Of a DNA stretch of 64,000 bases, positions 45,001-56,339 are shown in pieces. Below the pieces are notes generated by a model. The model had not been told where the DNA came from, ran no database searches, and worked only from the letters and a program-made list of their open reading frames with translations. Where the stretch lies: contig NC_087062.1 in NCBI RefSeq assembly GCF_963678635.1, positions 26,252,833 to 26,316,832 of the forward strand, in the 5' to 3' direction. A program made the translations under genes and the position numbers. This DNA is from Symsagittifera roscoffensis. Taxonomy: Eukaryota > Xenacoelomorpha > Acoela > Convolutidae. The first letter of the stretch is position 1, and every line of letters starts with the position of its first letter.

Positions 45001-45184
45001 ATAGAAACTCGAGAACTAAACATTTAACACACATTTTGAGTGAGACAATTCCTTTAGTGCTCCTTTTGATATAGGAGCATAGATTCAGCCGCAAAACTGA
45101 AAACGTTTCTAATAGTTTGTTTGTTTACTAGACGTTAAGTAGAGACAAATTAGATTGAGGAAAATTTTCCCGATAAAGAAACTT

Positions 45185-45515
45185 TCAGCTATTAGGATAA
45201 ATCTATCAGCAAAGAGAAAAATCACCTGCAGCTGGGAAAAACCGTCAGCAGTTGCGAGAAACTCATCAGTATTTAGGATAAACCATCAGCTTTTGGGATA
45301 AAATTACCTGCTCCTGGGGTGTAATCATCAGCATATGGAGCGCCATCACCATTTGGCCAAAAACCATCAGCATTGGAGAACACCATCAGCAACAATTACA
45401 AAAAAATCATCAGCATTTGGGAAAAATCATCAGCAATTGGGAAAAATCATTAGCAATTGGGATGAATTACGCTACAACCATCAGCGATTGGGAGAAAATA
45501 ATCACCAATTAGGGT
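45185..45515 (+). repeat. Degenerate minisatellite, unit about 20-24 bp
   Basis: About fifteen imperfect copies of a CATCAGCAATTGGGAAAAAT-like unit, for example at 45405-45460, with variants CATCAGCATTTGG and CATCAGTATTTAGG. Confidence 0.85.
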
Positions 45516-46420
45516 AAAATTTTTAACTTTAATATTTGTTTATACTAATCAAAATCGATAAAATCGGCTTTACAGCCACTCACATCCAACGAAATTTGTT
45601 CCAATAGCTGTCTTAGAAGCGTTACTTGAGGAGTACTGGTTAACTGAGGAGCCAATTTTGGTGCGAGCTGAGTTATCCACTCATGGGTTAAAATTAGCCC
45701 GGATGTTAATTCTGAATCTAGCTTTAAAGGCTCTCAAACACCGGATCCCTATACAAGCTCCAACATAATGGGCTCAATATTATAGGTTTTAGAGGTAACA
45801 CATGTATTCCGCAAAATTTTGCTGCTTAATTTCATTGAGGCAGTATTTGGAGCTGTACAAGGTTTTACCATTTGTTGCTGGATTCCACAACAGCAAAAAT
45901 TTAACAAAAAACGAGGAAAAAACCTGAATGCGGATTCCTTATAACTATTTCGAGCTTTGGTGCGGAATGCTCGACAAACACAAAAAAGTAAATTTAGGCC
46001 TCGTAATGTATACATTCGCAGAAGCAAGCAAGTTTATCAAATAAAATTATAAAAATCAGAAATTCTAACGTTGCAAACCTATAAATTGGATGACAATTGA
46101 ACCATGTCTACATCCCACAAGTGCCCGGTAGAACTATTTCCATTGAACCAAAGAATCAGTTAGACCGATCCCAAATTAAAATATGTAATTAAAATATTAT
46201 TGTAATTAAAATATACGTACCAAAAAAAAACTTTTTTTTCCATTCGGAATCTATATGCATACCTTTTTGAAATCCTCAAGTTTTAGCACGCATAGATGAG
46301 AAGAAGATAATCAAGAATCTGCAACAAGAGTGAACAAACCGGTATACACTTAGCAAATAACTTAAAATCCGAGCAACAAAACCCAATCATAAAAAAGCTT
46401 AAATGTTGAAAAACAAAATT

Positions 46421-46588
46421 GGTGAACCAAAAATTTAGCATGTATCGATGAAGGACACCTAGGGCCCAACTAATACCGGAGGTATGTATTGGACATTTTT
46501 TTGAATTTGTTATACTGATGCGGGACGAAATGCGTAGTTTCAGAAATTGGACTTTGCCCAAAACCTTAGTTGTTTCTCTGCTAAAATA
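46421..46588 (+). repeat. Family E internal sequence, left of the Penelope-like insertion
   Basis: About 85-90% identical by eye to 53218-53388 (GGTGAACCAAAAATTTAGCA, GTATCGATG, GGACACCT). The match resumes after the Penelope-like element, around 48480-49660. Confidence 0.75.
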
Positions 46589-46593
46589 AGAGT

Positions 46594-48235
46594 ATGTTGA
46601 ATCAACCAGGAGTTTTACAAGAAAGTCCGGTCGAAAAAATCAGCCAGGAGTTTTACAATGACGTCCGGTCGACAGGGGCTTCCCTTGCCTGTCTCTACGG
46701 ACTTGCTAAAGTCCACAAGAAGGACCCGCCGCTCCGTCCCGTGCTGTCGTTGCCTGGGAGTGTTTATTATAATTTGAATAAACATCTTTCTACTTTTTTG
46801 ATGACATTGCAAGTGCGAACATTGAGTCTTCTACTGCGGACATGAAGTACCCAGCTCCAGGACGATGATGCGCTGATGTCTATGGATGTGGTCAGTCTCT
46901 ATACGAAAGTGCCAGTACTGGAGGCCATTCAAACTGCTGCTGACAAATCTTTGTAGATAGCCCTCCTGCAATGGACAGGGACACCTTTGTGAGTCTTCTC
47001 ACTCTCGCTGTGACTAACATCCACTTCATGGCGTGTGGTAAGTGGTTCCGCCAACGCGATGGTGCGGCCATGGGATCAAGTTTGTCTGTGATCTTGGCGA
47101 ATTTGTGGCTCAGTGAGTTGGAGCCGTTCTCTCTGGCATCAGTGGGTAACCTGTGACTGATACCACGGTTGCTAACACTGGCCACTCTCACCTGTAATCG
47201 TTGTAGTAGAAGAGTTACCAAAGTGAGTTACTCCATTGAGTGTTACTTGTGTAATGTCTGGTACCACAGGAAGTGTGTTGGCCTTACTGTCAATGAAATA
47301 AAGGCCATCGGTCGGTCTGACTGCCCATGGCATTGTGGCTGTCAACGGCAGACATCTGCTGGAAGAATGGCTGTTCTCTCGCCTACGAGGATGTTTGGGA
47401 TGTATGTGGATGATATTCTCCGCACGGCGAGGCCTCATGCGTTGGATGAAATATTGGACACTGCCAACAGCTTGCATCCTTCGCTGAATTTTACTATCGA
47501 ACAGGAGGTCGATGATCAGTTACCTTTTCTTGACATGTGTGTGTAATGCAAAGATAACAAGTTGTCTTCCTCGTGGTATAGTAAGCCGACCGATACCGTT
47601 GCATCAACAACGCGACGTCCACGTGGCAGGCTTCCGATGCTGGTCTCTCCCAAGCGAAAGAGATGTTCGAGAGCAATCAGTATCCTCCTCCTCCTTTTTT
47701 GAGCCACTCATAACAAACACCATCAACAAGATCATAAACACCGATCAAATACAAAAGACCACACTAGTAGACAAGGAATTAAATCAAGACCAACGTTGAT
47801 TATGGAATACATAGGTAACATCTCGGACCGGTTTAGTCGGAAGACCCGACAGCTTACGGGTGGTTGTACCATCTTTACCGCTAGGAAGCTGAAAACTGCA
47901 TTACCATTCTTGAAGAGCTCCGTGGATAAAAAGTTCGAACTCGGGTTATTAATCGGATAACATGTCCTGGATGCGTGTCCAGTTGCGTCGTTCAGACGAC
48001 CAGACACCTCAAGACCAGACTTACCGAGCATTCACATCTTACAGCTCCTGTTAGCATGCACTTCCAAGAATGTACCGGTAGCACCAGTGAAAATTCTGCT
48101 AAAATTATAGACGCCTGTGATAACCCTGCGAAGTTACATACACTGGAGGCTTTACATATCTCACGGAGGCAGCCGGCCCTGAATCAGAGGGAAGAGAACC
48201 GGCAACGCCACCTCACTCTGAAGATGTGATGCCTT
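46594..48235 (+). mobile_element. Penelope-like retroelement with GIY-YIG endonuclease, dead
   Basis: Order: RT start (GLAKVHKKDPPLRPVLSLPG), RT motif A (MSMDVVSLYTKVP), motif B (GAAMGSSLSVILANLWLSEL), a PHD-like finger, catalytic motif C (MYVDDIL), then HPSLNFTIE and QLPFLDM. Further on come KTALPFLKSS and a GIY-YIG-type endonuclease region (TTRHLKTRLTEHSHLTAPVS, then THTLEALHISRRQPALNQREE-like end). The C-P-G-C before the nuclease fits the zinc-binding linker of this group. Several stops and shifts (near 46846, 46954, 47154, 47544, 47650, 47960) inactivate it. The 5' end is missing; the 3' end lies near 48300-48390. It inserted into a family E repeat within SPT2 intron 1, antisense to the gene. 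Confidence 0.9.
47157..47395 (+). other. PHD-type zinc finger insert within the Penelope-like RT
   Basis: In the same frame as the upstream RT block (after one TGA), the sequence encodes TCNRCSRRVTKVSYSIECYL, CNVWYHRKCVGLT and SDCPWHCGC. The spacing C-x2-C-x12-C-x2-C-x4-H-x2-C...C-x3-C-x-C fits a C4HC3 PHD finger. Such fingers read histone tails in chromatin proteins and occur in ORF1 of some LINEs. Here it lies between RT motifs B and C, which are normally close together. Confidence 0.75.
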
Positions 48236-48399
48236 TGCATACATGTTCTAGTCCCTGACAAGCTTGTTTCTATTCATTTCTTTCTTTTTGTTTTACTCAT
48301 TGCCTGCTGTTTCTATCTACTAGTGGACGATGTTACCAGATTTTCAGAAGAACTTTAATACTGATGATGCAACTTTACGTTGAGATAACGCTTGAATAA

Positions 48400-49660
48400 G
48401 GTACTCCTTGATTGTCCTGTGTGATTTATTAAAAGAACAGTAAAAATTTCTGAGATTTTGGAATTTTCGCAATGACATAGCCTTTCTCTGCAGAAAATGA
48501 AGAGTAGCCGCTTCTGCCAGAAAAATTCACGCAACCGCTTCTTTCGACTAAAATTTCTTCTCAGATTTGATAGAGTAGTTTTTAAAAAATTCAAAAAAAG
48601 TTCCAAAACATCGGTCTAAGTTCAAAAGCTTGACTGACTGTCCGAAATCTGTAACATTTTCTGCTAAATGCAGGTCGTGACCGGTTAAGTAGAGAGAGTT
48701 CCCAAAATCGGGTTTATCAATTGAAAACTTAACCTGATAATTGGTAATTTACGAGCAAAAAAAATTACACAAAAACTTGTTTGATGGCCATAACTGTTTT
48801 TCTTAAAGAAACTGGGCGTAGCAAAAATCAACTGGGCGAACAATAATTTTCGAGTAGAGTAAAAAAAAACTTCCAAAAAACTTGTTTGAAGGCCAAGAAT
48901 TTTCTTTAAAAGAAACCGGGCGTAGCAAAATAAAAATTCAGCGAAAATAAAATTCGGTAAAATTCAAAAAATATAGAACAATAAGTTTTTGTGTAAAAAA
49001 GATGTGAGCTAGTGCAGGGGAGCTTTCTACTACCTTTTATCTCAAAGAAAATTTGGGCGTAGCCGCTTATGGAGGGGGTGAACTTTTCAAATTCTTTCTA
49101 TTCATTAAAACCAATATCTCAGATTTGGTTGGTTAGTTTTTGAGAAAACGAAAAAAAAATACATCGGTCCAAAAAATACATCGGTCCGAAAAAGAAATAG
49201 GCGGCGGTGTTTCTTTATGGAAAATCGATAGAAGGGTTTTTGAGAAAAATTTTTTTTTTATTGCAAAAAGTGATGAAAATTTCGAAAGCGTCACAAACAG
49301 AAAAAAATTAAAAACCAATCCCATGCACTTCCACAATAGCTGTTTTTATCACACAAAAATTTAAAGCAACTATGCCAAGCAAGACATTCAAAATTCAAAC
49401 TAACAACACAACAGAACTAAAGAAGCGGAAACAAGGCCGACAACCTTTCAGCAGACGCCAGTTGAGCCGAAAAAAAAGCTGACTTTGTTAAAAAAACTTC
49501 TTAATGTTCAAGTCCCCTTGAAGCTACACTGTAGTAACTAGCACACGCCCAGCAGTTAACCTTGAATTTTCTTGAAATTGAGCAGGTCAGCTGCATTCTG
49601 ATTCAACAGATTTTGTTAAACTAGTTGTTAACCCGAAAAACTGTAAGCATTCCAGCGTAA
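48400..49660 (+). repeat. Family E internal and right part, right of the Penelope-like insertion
   Basis: Matches 53420-54690 in order: AGTAGCCGCTTCT and CGCAACCGCTTCTTT, AAACTTAACCTGATAATTGG, CATCGGTCC, GAGCCGAAAAAAAA, TTAAACTAGTTGTTAACCCG. The terminal hairpin is decayed (near 49640). Confidence 0.7.
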
Positions 49661-50559
49661 AAAAGCTGCAGAAAGACGAGAAAAAAAAACATTCCAAATT
49701 AGGGGAAGGTATCACCAGAACTCGGTAAACTTTTGTTGCATATTGCAAGAATGGCTTCTGTAACTAATATTTCAGTGAAATATGAGGATTCAAGAAAAAC
49801 GTGTTTGGACGTCCTTTTCAACCTATGAGACTAAAATAAAAAAGAGTTTAACTTGCACCTCCGTCGCTTCAAAAAAATTGATGAATGCTAAATTTGTTTA
49901 TATATAAAATAAGAAAAAAAGAAGATCTTCATATTCTTAACTCAGATAAAACCATAACTGTATTCGATTTTTAAAGAAAAACTCTGACTTAAACGATTTC
50001 ATTTGTGAAATCACTATTCTCATAAATGACATTCTTGTATAACTTAGTTAACGATTTTCATCAGTCCGCACGTATAGCATTTGCTCCGATCAATCGTTCA
50101 ATCCACCGTAGTTAAAAACACTTTTTAGTTTATTGAAAGATTTAAAACTCATAATAAAAAATCGTCGTATCTCGGTCATATCAACAACTATGAAAAATTG
50201 AGCATTCTTAATCAGAGGCCACATGTGGCCTGGGAGTACCAAAAAAGCACCACAACATAGGTCAGAAAGTCTGAACTTTTTATTGAAAACCTGAGAGAAC
50301 AACACCTCAAACTTCGAAAACTGAAAAAATTTGAGCAGTCAAATTTGGACGCCATATCTACAACCCTTAAATAAAATTTGACATCAACACAACAAAAAGT
50401 CGAGCATTTCAAATTCTATCTTTTAAAACTTTTTTGATATCTTCTTTAGAAAAATTATAAAAAACGGCATATTATGTAAACTAGAAGGATTTGAGTTGTT
50501 ATATTTGAAAGCAAAATTTGAAACCAAAAATTTGAAATTTGTTATATTCGAAAGCTAAA

Positions 50560-50648
50560 TTAAAAGGGCTTTAATACGATATATCATTTTTTTTAAAACT
50601 TAAATACACTCGAAACTAAGTTTCTCCTCATTTCCAATGGTCGGAAAA
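50560..50648 (+). repeat. Family B right-end fragment
   Basis: GGGCTTTAATACGATATATC through TTTCTCCTCATTTCCAATGG and TCGGAA corresponds to the end of family B copies. Confidence 0.5.
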
Positions 50649-51417
50649 ATAATTCAAATTAATCGTAAAAAATTGAAACAGACTATTAACAATAAACTGC
50701 AGTAGCTAATTTACTAAATAATTCTATTTTAAAAAAAATATATATTGAAGATACCAATCAGTCATATTGTGTGATTAAGATTGTGAGTTCAGCTGAAAGC
50801 AACAAATCATCAGGAGCTTTGATACACCTCAAAAAACGATTATGCCAGAAAATAAACTAGAGCTATTATATATCAGAAAAAGAACTGGAAATCATTAGCT
50901 GAGCTCTGATTTTGAAATGTCAATAATCAGACTATCTTTTAAACAGATAGTTCACTGAGCAGAGGTTCCGAAACAATGGCTACCGCAATAGCTGCAATCA
51001 ATTATGATTTTCATTTAAATCATTAGTTTTCCAACAAAATCGGAACCAGTTTTCAAGTTCCTTTTTTATCTAACTACAATGGTAACCACAATTCATCCAA
51101 CTGAGAATTGTGACTAATGCTTGACACACTTGAAATTTAGCTCAGTTACCAGAAAAAAAAACCCAGATTACGCATCGTTCGAGAAGTTAGGAGACTTATT
51201 TTTCCTCTAGCATAGAAAAGTATTTTGCACGCTGTGCTTCTAAATCAATTAATCGCTCAACTTTGCCGGTAGGGGGCCTCTAATTTGGTTCACGACAGGC
51301 GTACTGACACTAGATTAGAAACATTTTCAAGAAACTGCTTCCCCCGCAAGGCAGCATTTTCTATCAGCCGGAAAACTTTCACGAGAGCCGGCAACATCAA
51401 GTTAAATTAATTAATAC

Positions 51418-51468
51418 CTGCTTGTTGGCATTTTTAGACGCAAGAGAAAGCAACTGAGTGAAGTCCAT
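51418..51468 (-). CDS. SPTY2D1: SPT2, exon 1 (start codon, 17 codons)
   Basis: ATG at 51466-51468 (minus strand) opens MDFTQLLSLASKNANKQ, followed by donor CAG|GTATTAAT in phase 0. The N-terminal MDF-x-x-(I/L)-L-x-(I/L)-A-(S)-K box is the hallmark N-terminus of SPT2 proteins, which confirms this small exon as the true start although it is 8.2 kb from exon 2. Exon 2 continues in frame as EKVAGA. No promoter element can be pinned down upstream. Confidence 0.88.
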
Positions 51469-52192
51469 ACTGCTATATTCTATTCCACTTCTTCAATATA
51501 GACCAATAGGAGTCCAGAATATCAGAATTGATATATTATTACTGATCTACATGTCGTCTATTTTTTGAGCATGCCATCTGAAAACAAATTCGAAAACTGA
51601 AATTGAAGTAACTATAAGTAAGGTTATTTATGTCGTATCATGATGTCAGTGGTGTTTGACAACTATTTGAAACTGGATTTTGCAATGTCCTCTTTATCAG
51701 ATAATTTGACCTATCAAAGAACTTGACATATCCAATAATTTGACCACCACGGAGGCTACTCCGATTTATTCATAAGATTTACGAAAACAATCACAACTAT
51801 AGAATCACAGAAACTAGAAACAGACTAGTCCACTTAATAAGATTGATCTGTAACTGAAAAATAATCACAGAAAAATGATGGCACACCTTGCTCCGTATTT
51901 TAGATCACACACTTTCACCCTCTCACACTTTTAGATCTCACACTTTCACCCAAAAGCAAAACGGAGCTTCACCCCGCGTGCGATAGATTAAATGAAATGC
52001 GATGTGAAGTAAAACTTAATCGCAATCAATTTTTTCTCTTTAACACTTTGAAATCATGAAAACACATTTGAAAACTCAAAACAAGCGATGGAATCAACTG
52101 TGATTTAAAACCAGATAAGATCAAAATTTCAGATAGTTTGAAACATAAGACTCCATTCATTTCTTTCTTGTGACTAAGAGTAAACTAAACAC
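51469..52192. other. SPT2 upstream region, nothing specific
   Basis: Likely contains the SPT2 promoter and 5' UTR, but I see no convincing TATA box or other element. A duplicated TCACACTTTCACCC phrase (about 51904-51950) and a GGAGCTTCACC hairpin fragment at about 51963 are present. Confidence 0.4.
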
Positions 52193-52240
52193 AGAGGCGA
52201 AGTTGCTCTTCGCACCACTTGAGATACAACAAGTACACGG
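52193..52240 (+). repeat. Family E left hairpin, solo
   Basis: ACACAGAGGCGAAGTTGCTC then TTCGCACCACTTGAGATACAAC. The left-end consensus is well preserved; no right end is found before the next element. Confidence 0.6.
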
Positions 52241-52614
52241 TTGAAGCAGCATGACGCTCAAGAACTAGCAAAGAGGACTTCGAAAGCTGCTGCCTCTAAA
52301 AAAAATCTAGAAAAACGAAAAAAAATCGAAAGCTATTTTTTTGTGTTAACTTATTGAACCGTTTTAAAGAGGTCCCAATGGTGTTTAATTTGAGTATTCG
52401 AATACTTGGCGCCAGGGTCTCATCGATTTCATAATTTTTCTTAGAAAATTGTTGAAAACAATATATTTGGTAAATGAGCCGACGAAATTTAAGCCGGCAG
52501 TCAATAATCTGAAATTCAACCGAAATAATTCTGTAAAAAAATTGATGAAAACATGTACTGCCCATATATTACGCACGAGTGCAATATATGTTCTGAATGA
52601 AAGGTGGTATACAC

Positions 52615-53060
52615 GGGGCTGTATATATTAGGCGAAAACTATATAAGGCGAAAATAAAAGTGTTAAATTTGGGCGAACATTTTGATAATAAACGTGTGTA
52701 TTTTGGCAAAAATACCCCTAATTTTCCAGACGACATTGACAAGAAGCGGTTAAAGGCTACTAAGCCCTTTGTCGGTTCAAGGTTGCCGGTGGGCTTGCTG
52801 GCGATAATCGGCTCTAATTTTCGTAAAGAGCCCTACCCTCTGAAGGCAAGCGCGCAACACGTTGTCGCGACTGCAGCGGTCACTATTTTACCGTTGATTT
52901 GCTTTTTGAATAATATTACGTGTGTTTTGAATGAAGCAATGGAATGACGCAAGTAATCACGTACAGTTTCTGCTAAAATGTACCTTTTTTTAATAAATAT
53001 GTTCGCCCAAGTTTAAAAATTTTATTTTCGCCTAATATAGTTTTCGCTTAAAATGCCCTC
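52615..53060. mobile_element. MULE-like non-autonomous element, 446 bp, with 9-bp target duplication
   Basis: GGTATACAC directly precedes (52606-52614) and follows (53061-53069) the element. The left end GGGGCTGTATATATTAGGCG, then AAAACTATAT, is matched in inverted form by TTTTCGCTTAAAATGCCCTC. Inner inverted similarity continues through GGCGAAAATAAAA and TTGGGCGAACAT for about 75 bp. A 9-bp duplication and long TIRs are typical of Mutator-like elements. An open frame crosses most of it (52597-52947), with HFDNKRVYFGKNTPNFPDDI and an AT-poor 3' half, but no known domain. Confidence 0.8.
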
Positions 53061-53187
53061 GGTATACACAAATCAAAAACTCAGCCGAGAGCGTAATCTA
53101 CAGCAATAAAGCTGAAAAAACATAAACCAAATAATAATAATATCAAAATTCTTTTATTATACATGCAAACAGATATATCAAAATAAA

Positions 53188-54735
53188 AACAGAGGTGAAG
53201 CAGAGCTTCTGAAAAAACTAGGTGAACCAAAAATTTAGCATGTATCGATGGAGGACACCTTAGGCCCAACTAATGCTGGAGGTATGTATCGGATATTTTT
53301 TGAATTTGTCATACTGATGCAGGACGAAACCCGTAACTTCAAAAACTGGACTTTGACCAAAACCTTAGTTGTTTCGCTACTAAAGTAAGTGAGAAGTGAA
53401 AAAACGTAACCTTTATCTTGCAGAAAAAATAAAGAGTAGCCGCTTCTCCAGTAAAAATTCGCGCAACCGCTTCTTTTAATTGAACGCAGCGGTTGCGCGA
53501 AAAACAGGTCGTGATCAGTAGAGCAGATAAGTTTACCACAATCGAGTTTCGCGATTGAAAACTTAACCTGAGAATTGGCACGGTCATTTTCGAGTAAAGT
53601 ACGAAAAAATTCCAATAAACGGTCAAAGTTTCAAAACTTTCACGAAATTGAAGGCCATAATTTTTTTCTAAAAGAAACTTGGCGTAGAAAATTACAAAAG
53701 ATAAGCTTCCAACAACCTGTTGTGTCGATTAAACCTATGATATTTCCGAGAATCATAGCTTTTTGCTTAACAAATTTGGGCGTAGCCCCTCATGCAGAAG
53801 AGAATCACACAACCTAACATTTCAATTGAAGCCAACAACCCAGGTTTGGCAGGGTAGTTCTCGAGTAAAATCAAAAATTTCAAAAATGGTCAAAACAATC
53901 AAATTTTTGATTTTTCTCAGGGCAAAATTTTTTGTGTCCGAAACAATTTTCCAGAAAAGTCAAAGATTCAAAAACAGTCAAAAAAATAAAAATTTCACTA
54001 TTCCGAGGGCCATAATTTCATGTTTAAAAAGTTGGGCATATCTGCTCATATAGGTAAGCTTTTGGAATCTGTTCTATTCAACGAAACCAAAATCTCAGAT
54101 TTGGTAGGTTAGTTTTTGAGAAAATGAAAAAATCGAAAACATCGGTCCGGCCCCCACGGACTTTTTTGAAGGCTATGGAAAAAAGGATAAAACAAAAAAG
54201 AGACTAAGGGTGTATGCAGGCACACACGTGTTTACGAGGTCTTTCTATGAATAACCCTTTATAGAAGATCAGTAGAAAGTTGAGAAAAAAAACTAAATTT
54301 TTTGCAAAAAGGGGTAAAATTTTCCGTAGCTTGTAGAAAAAAGCAATTAAATAAAAAACTCAATCCCATACATTTCACAATACCTATTTTCATCAAACAG
54401 GAAATCCAGGCAAACATGCCAACAAAAAATTTGATTGTCAAATTATCAACTCAACAAAACTTACGTAGCGGAAACAATGCCAAAAATCTTTGAGCAGACA
54501 CCAGTTGAGCCGAAAAAAAAAAACGGATTATATAAAAAATTTACCTCTAGTAACTATTACCCACCGAATGATTGAACTTGAATTTTGTAGAGGATACAAG
54601 CTGCATAGCATCATTAAAATCGCCTATATGATAAGCAATAATTGAACTTGAAATTATTCAACTGATTTTGTTAAACTAGTCGTTAACACGAAAAACTCTA
54701 TATTCGTTCGATAACACTTGCTAACCGCAAGCGTA
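53188..54735 (+). mobile_element. Family E dual-hairpin element, longest copy (about 1.55 kb)
   Basis: The left end is AAAACAGAGGTGAAGCAGAG then CTTCTG. The right end is TTCGATAACACTTGCTAACC then GCAAGCGTAATGG. The interior matches 46421-46588 plus 48400-49660. It contains GTAGCCGCTTCT and GAGCCGAAAAAAAA words and no convincing coding frame. It appears to be the most complete copy here. Confidence 0.6.
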
Positions 54736-54939
54736 ATGGACATAGTTTAGTTAACATGCCATTCAACAGAATGCGAAATTAGCATCAAAGTAAAACAATC
54801 AAATTAAATCAAAGTAAAACAAAGTAAAAATTAAGTTCCCCTCTCCCTCAAAGCCCACACTTGTACTGAAAATTTTTCGCTCATCAAAAAACACAATATG
54901 AGCCCTAAGAACAAAAATATTTACGGAAATGGGTCCAGT

Positions 54940-55020
54940 TATATGAGTCATGTGAATAAATTTATTCACGGAGAAAAAGTCAAGTACCCGATTGCAACAC
55001 CCTTGCTTATCGCAAGGGTA
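54940..55020 (+). repeat. Family E right end, solo
   Basis: AAGTACCCGATTGCAACACC then CTTGCTTATCGCAAGGGTAA. The CCCTTGC/GCAAGGG stem is perfect. The flank matches the right end at 60490-60552. Confidence 0.6.
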
Positions 55021-55524
55021 AAAAATAAATTGAAGAATTAAAAAACTCTCAAATCGTACAGAATTGAAGCAAACTTTATTCCAAAAAATGGCCAGATTAT
55101 TGGATTTCATTTTCCTACTAGCTACTTGGATTCTGCGGGAAAAAAATTAAAGTCGGAACGATAAAACTGGTGAATACAACGAATTCAACATCAGAGAGAA
55201 ATTTACAAAGTCAAAAAATCTCTGCAGGCACTGAAACCATCAATTTAAATAAGTCGCTCATTGAGTAAGAAAACTTCATTATTAAAATTGAAAAATGGTT
55301 AAAGATGAAGCTAGCAAAGCCAATGACTAATCAAAAATATGAAATATCAGTCGATTAGTTTTTTAGAATAAAACTGAATATTGAGTGAAAACGAGGAGGT
55401 TTTTCTCCATGATAGTTCGCCAGGATACTAACAACAAAAAAGCTTATCCGTGCATATTTCTTGCTGCAACTGTAGCTTGCTGAGAAAGTTGAAGTTCGAG
55501 TCGTTTAAAAAAAATCCATTTTAA

Positions 55525-56065
55525 AACAAGGACAGCCAGTTGCTGTACAAATAGCACTATGTTACGACCATAATCATAAAACAAAAATGAAAAGGTTTTA
55601 CTTTTTTCAATTTAAGGCGTTGTTTGTATGCGGTGCGATGAGAAATTTACACAAACGTTTATAAATTAGTGAATTAGGCAAAATGAAAAAAAAAACATTT
55701 TTTTATACAATAATTTTAAAGTAATTTAAAAAACTTTGCCTAAGGAAGCACTGAATTAAGCTAAATTTTTGTCTAAGAAGCGCTAAATCGTTTTCGTTTA
55801 AGTAAAACTAAGTTTTCTCAGACAATAAAGGTTACTCGATTGCTTTACTCGCTCGAAATTATCCTGAAACTCGAACGGTTTCTCGACCATGGGAAAATTG
55901 TTAAAAAGTCTTGAAATCACGGTCAAAAGAATTTTAATATAGTATATCACTCGACGCAATCCGATGATTATTTGTGGTACCTGATTTTGCGTTGAAAACG
56001 AAACAAAAAAGCTAAATTGCACCAGAATATAAAGTTCCTCCTCATTTTCAATGGTCGGAACAAAA
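55525..56065 (+). repeat. Family B, near full-length copy
   Basis: The left hairpin region is GCCAGTTGCTGTACAAATAG followed by GTTACGACCATAATC; the middle has ACTCGCTCGAAATT; the right end is GTGGTACCTGATTTTGCG and CATTTTCAATGGTCGGAAC. GTTMCGACCAT and ATGGTCGGAAC form inverted ends of about 11 bp if the element starts at the first and stops at the second. Confidence 0.65.
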
Positions 56066-56339
56066 AACGTTGCGAGCAAAGCAAGCTTACCTTTTTGCTA
56101 GTCCAAATAATATGCTTATCGAGTCTATCAGAAAACACACCTTATTGTCGAGCAACCACTTTGATTTCCCTGCTAACAACCTCTAGTACGAATGTTCATT
56201 GAACTATCCCTACCTCCCCAACACTTCCTCAAAGTTTAGCTGGTAAATTACTCAAGCAGTAAAGCAAATGTTTGAGAAAATGGAATCAAGAGAGTGTTTT
56301 TACCGTAAGAAGAAGGGACAACACTTTACACTTTTGGAT

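Larger units (their letters stand above)
43213..51417 (-). other. SPT2 intron 1 (8.2 kb), transposon-rich
   Basis: Donor CAG|GTATTAAT at 51417; acceptor TTTTAG at 43213. It contains a hAT-like fragment, unassigned coding-like debris (44270-45000), a minisatellite, a Penelope-like element inserted in a family E relative, and a family B right half at 50560-50648. 43240-43970 and 49700-51400 show nothing else recognisable. Confidence 0.85.

Noticed and set aside
48350-48395. Hammerhead ribozyme at the 3' end of the Penelope-like element
   Set aside because: A CTGATGA word occurs with a potential stem, but the required GAAA core and third stem are absent.
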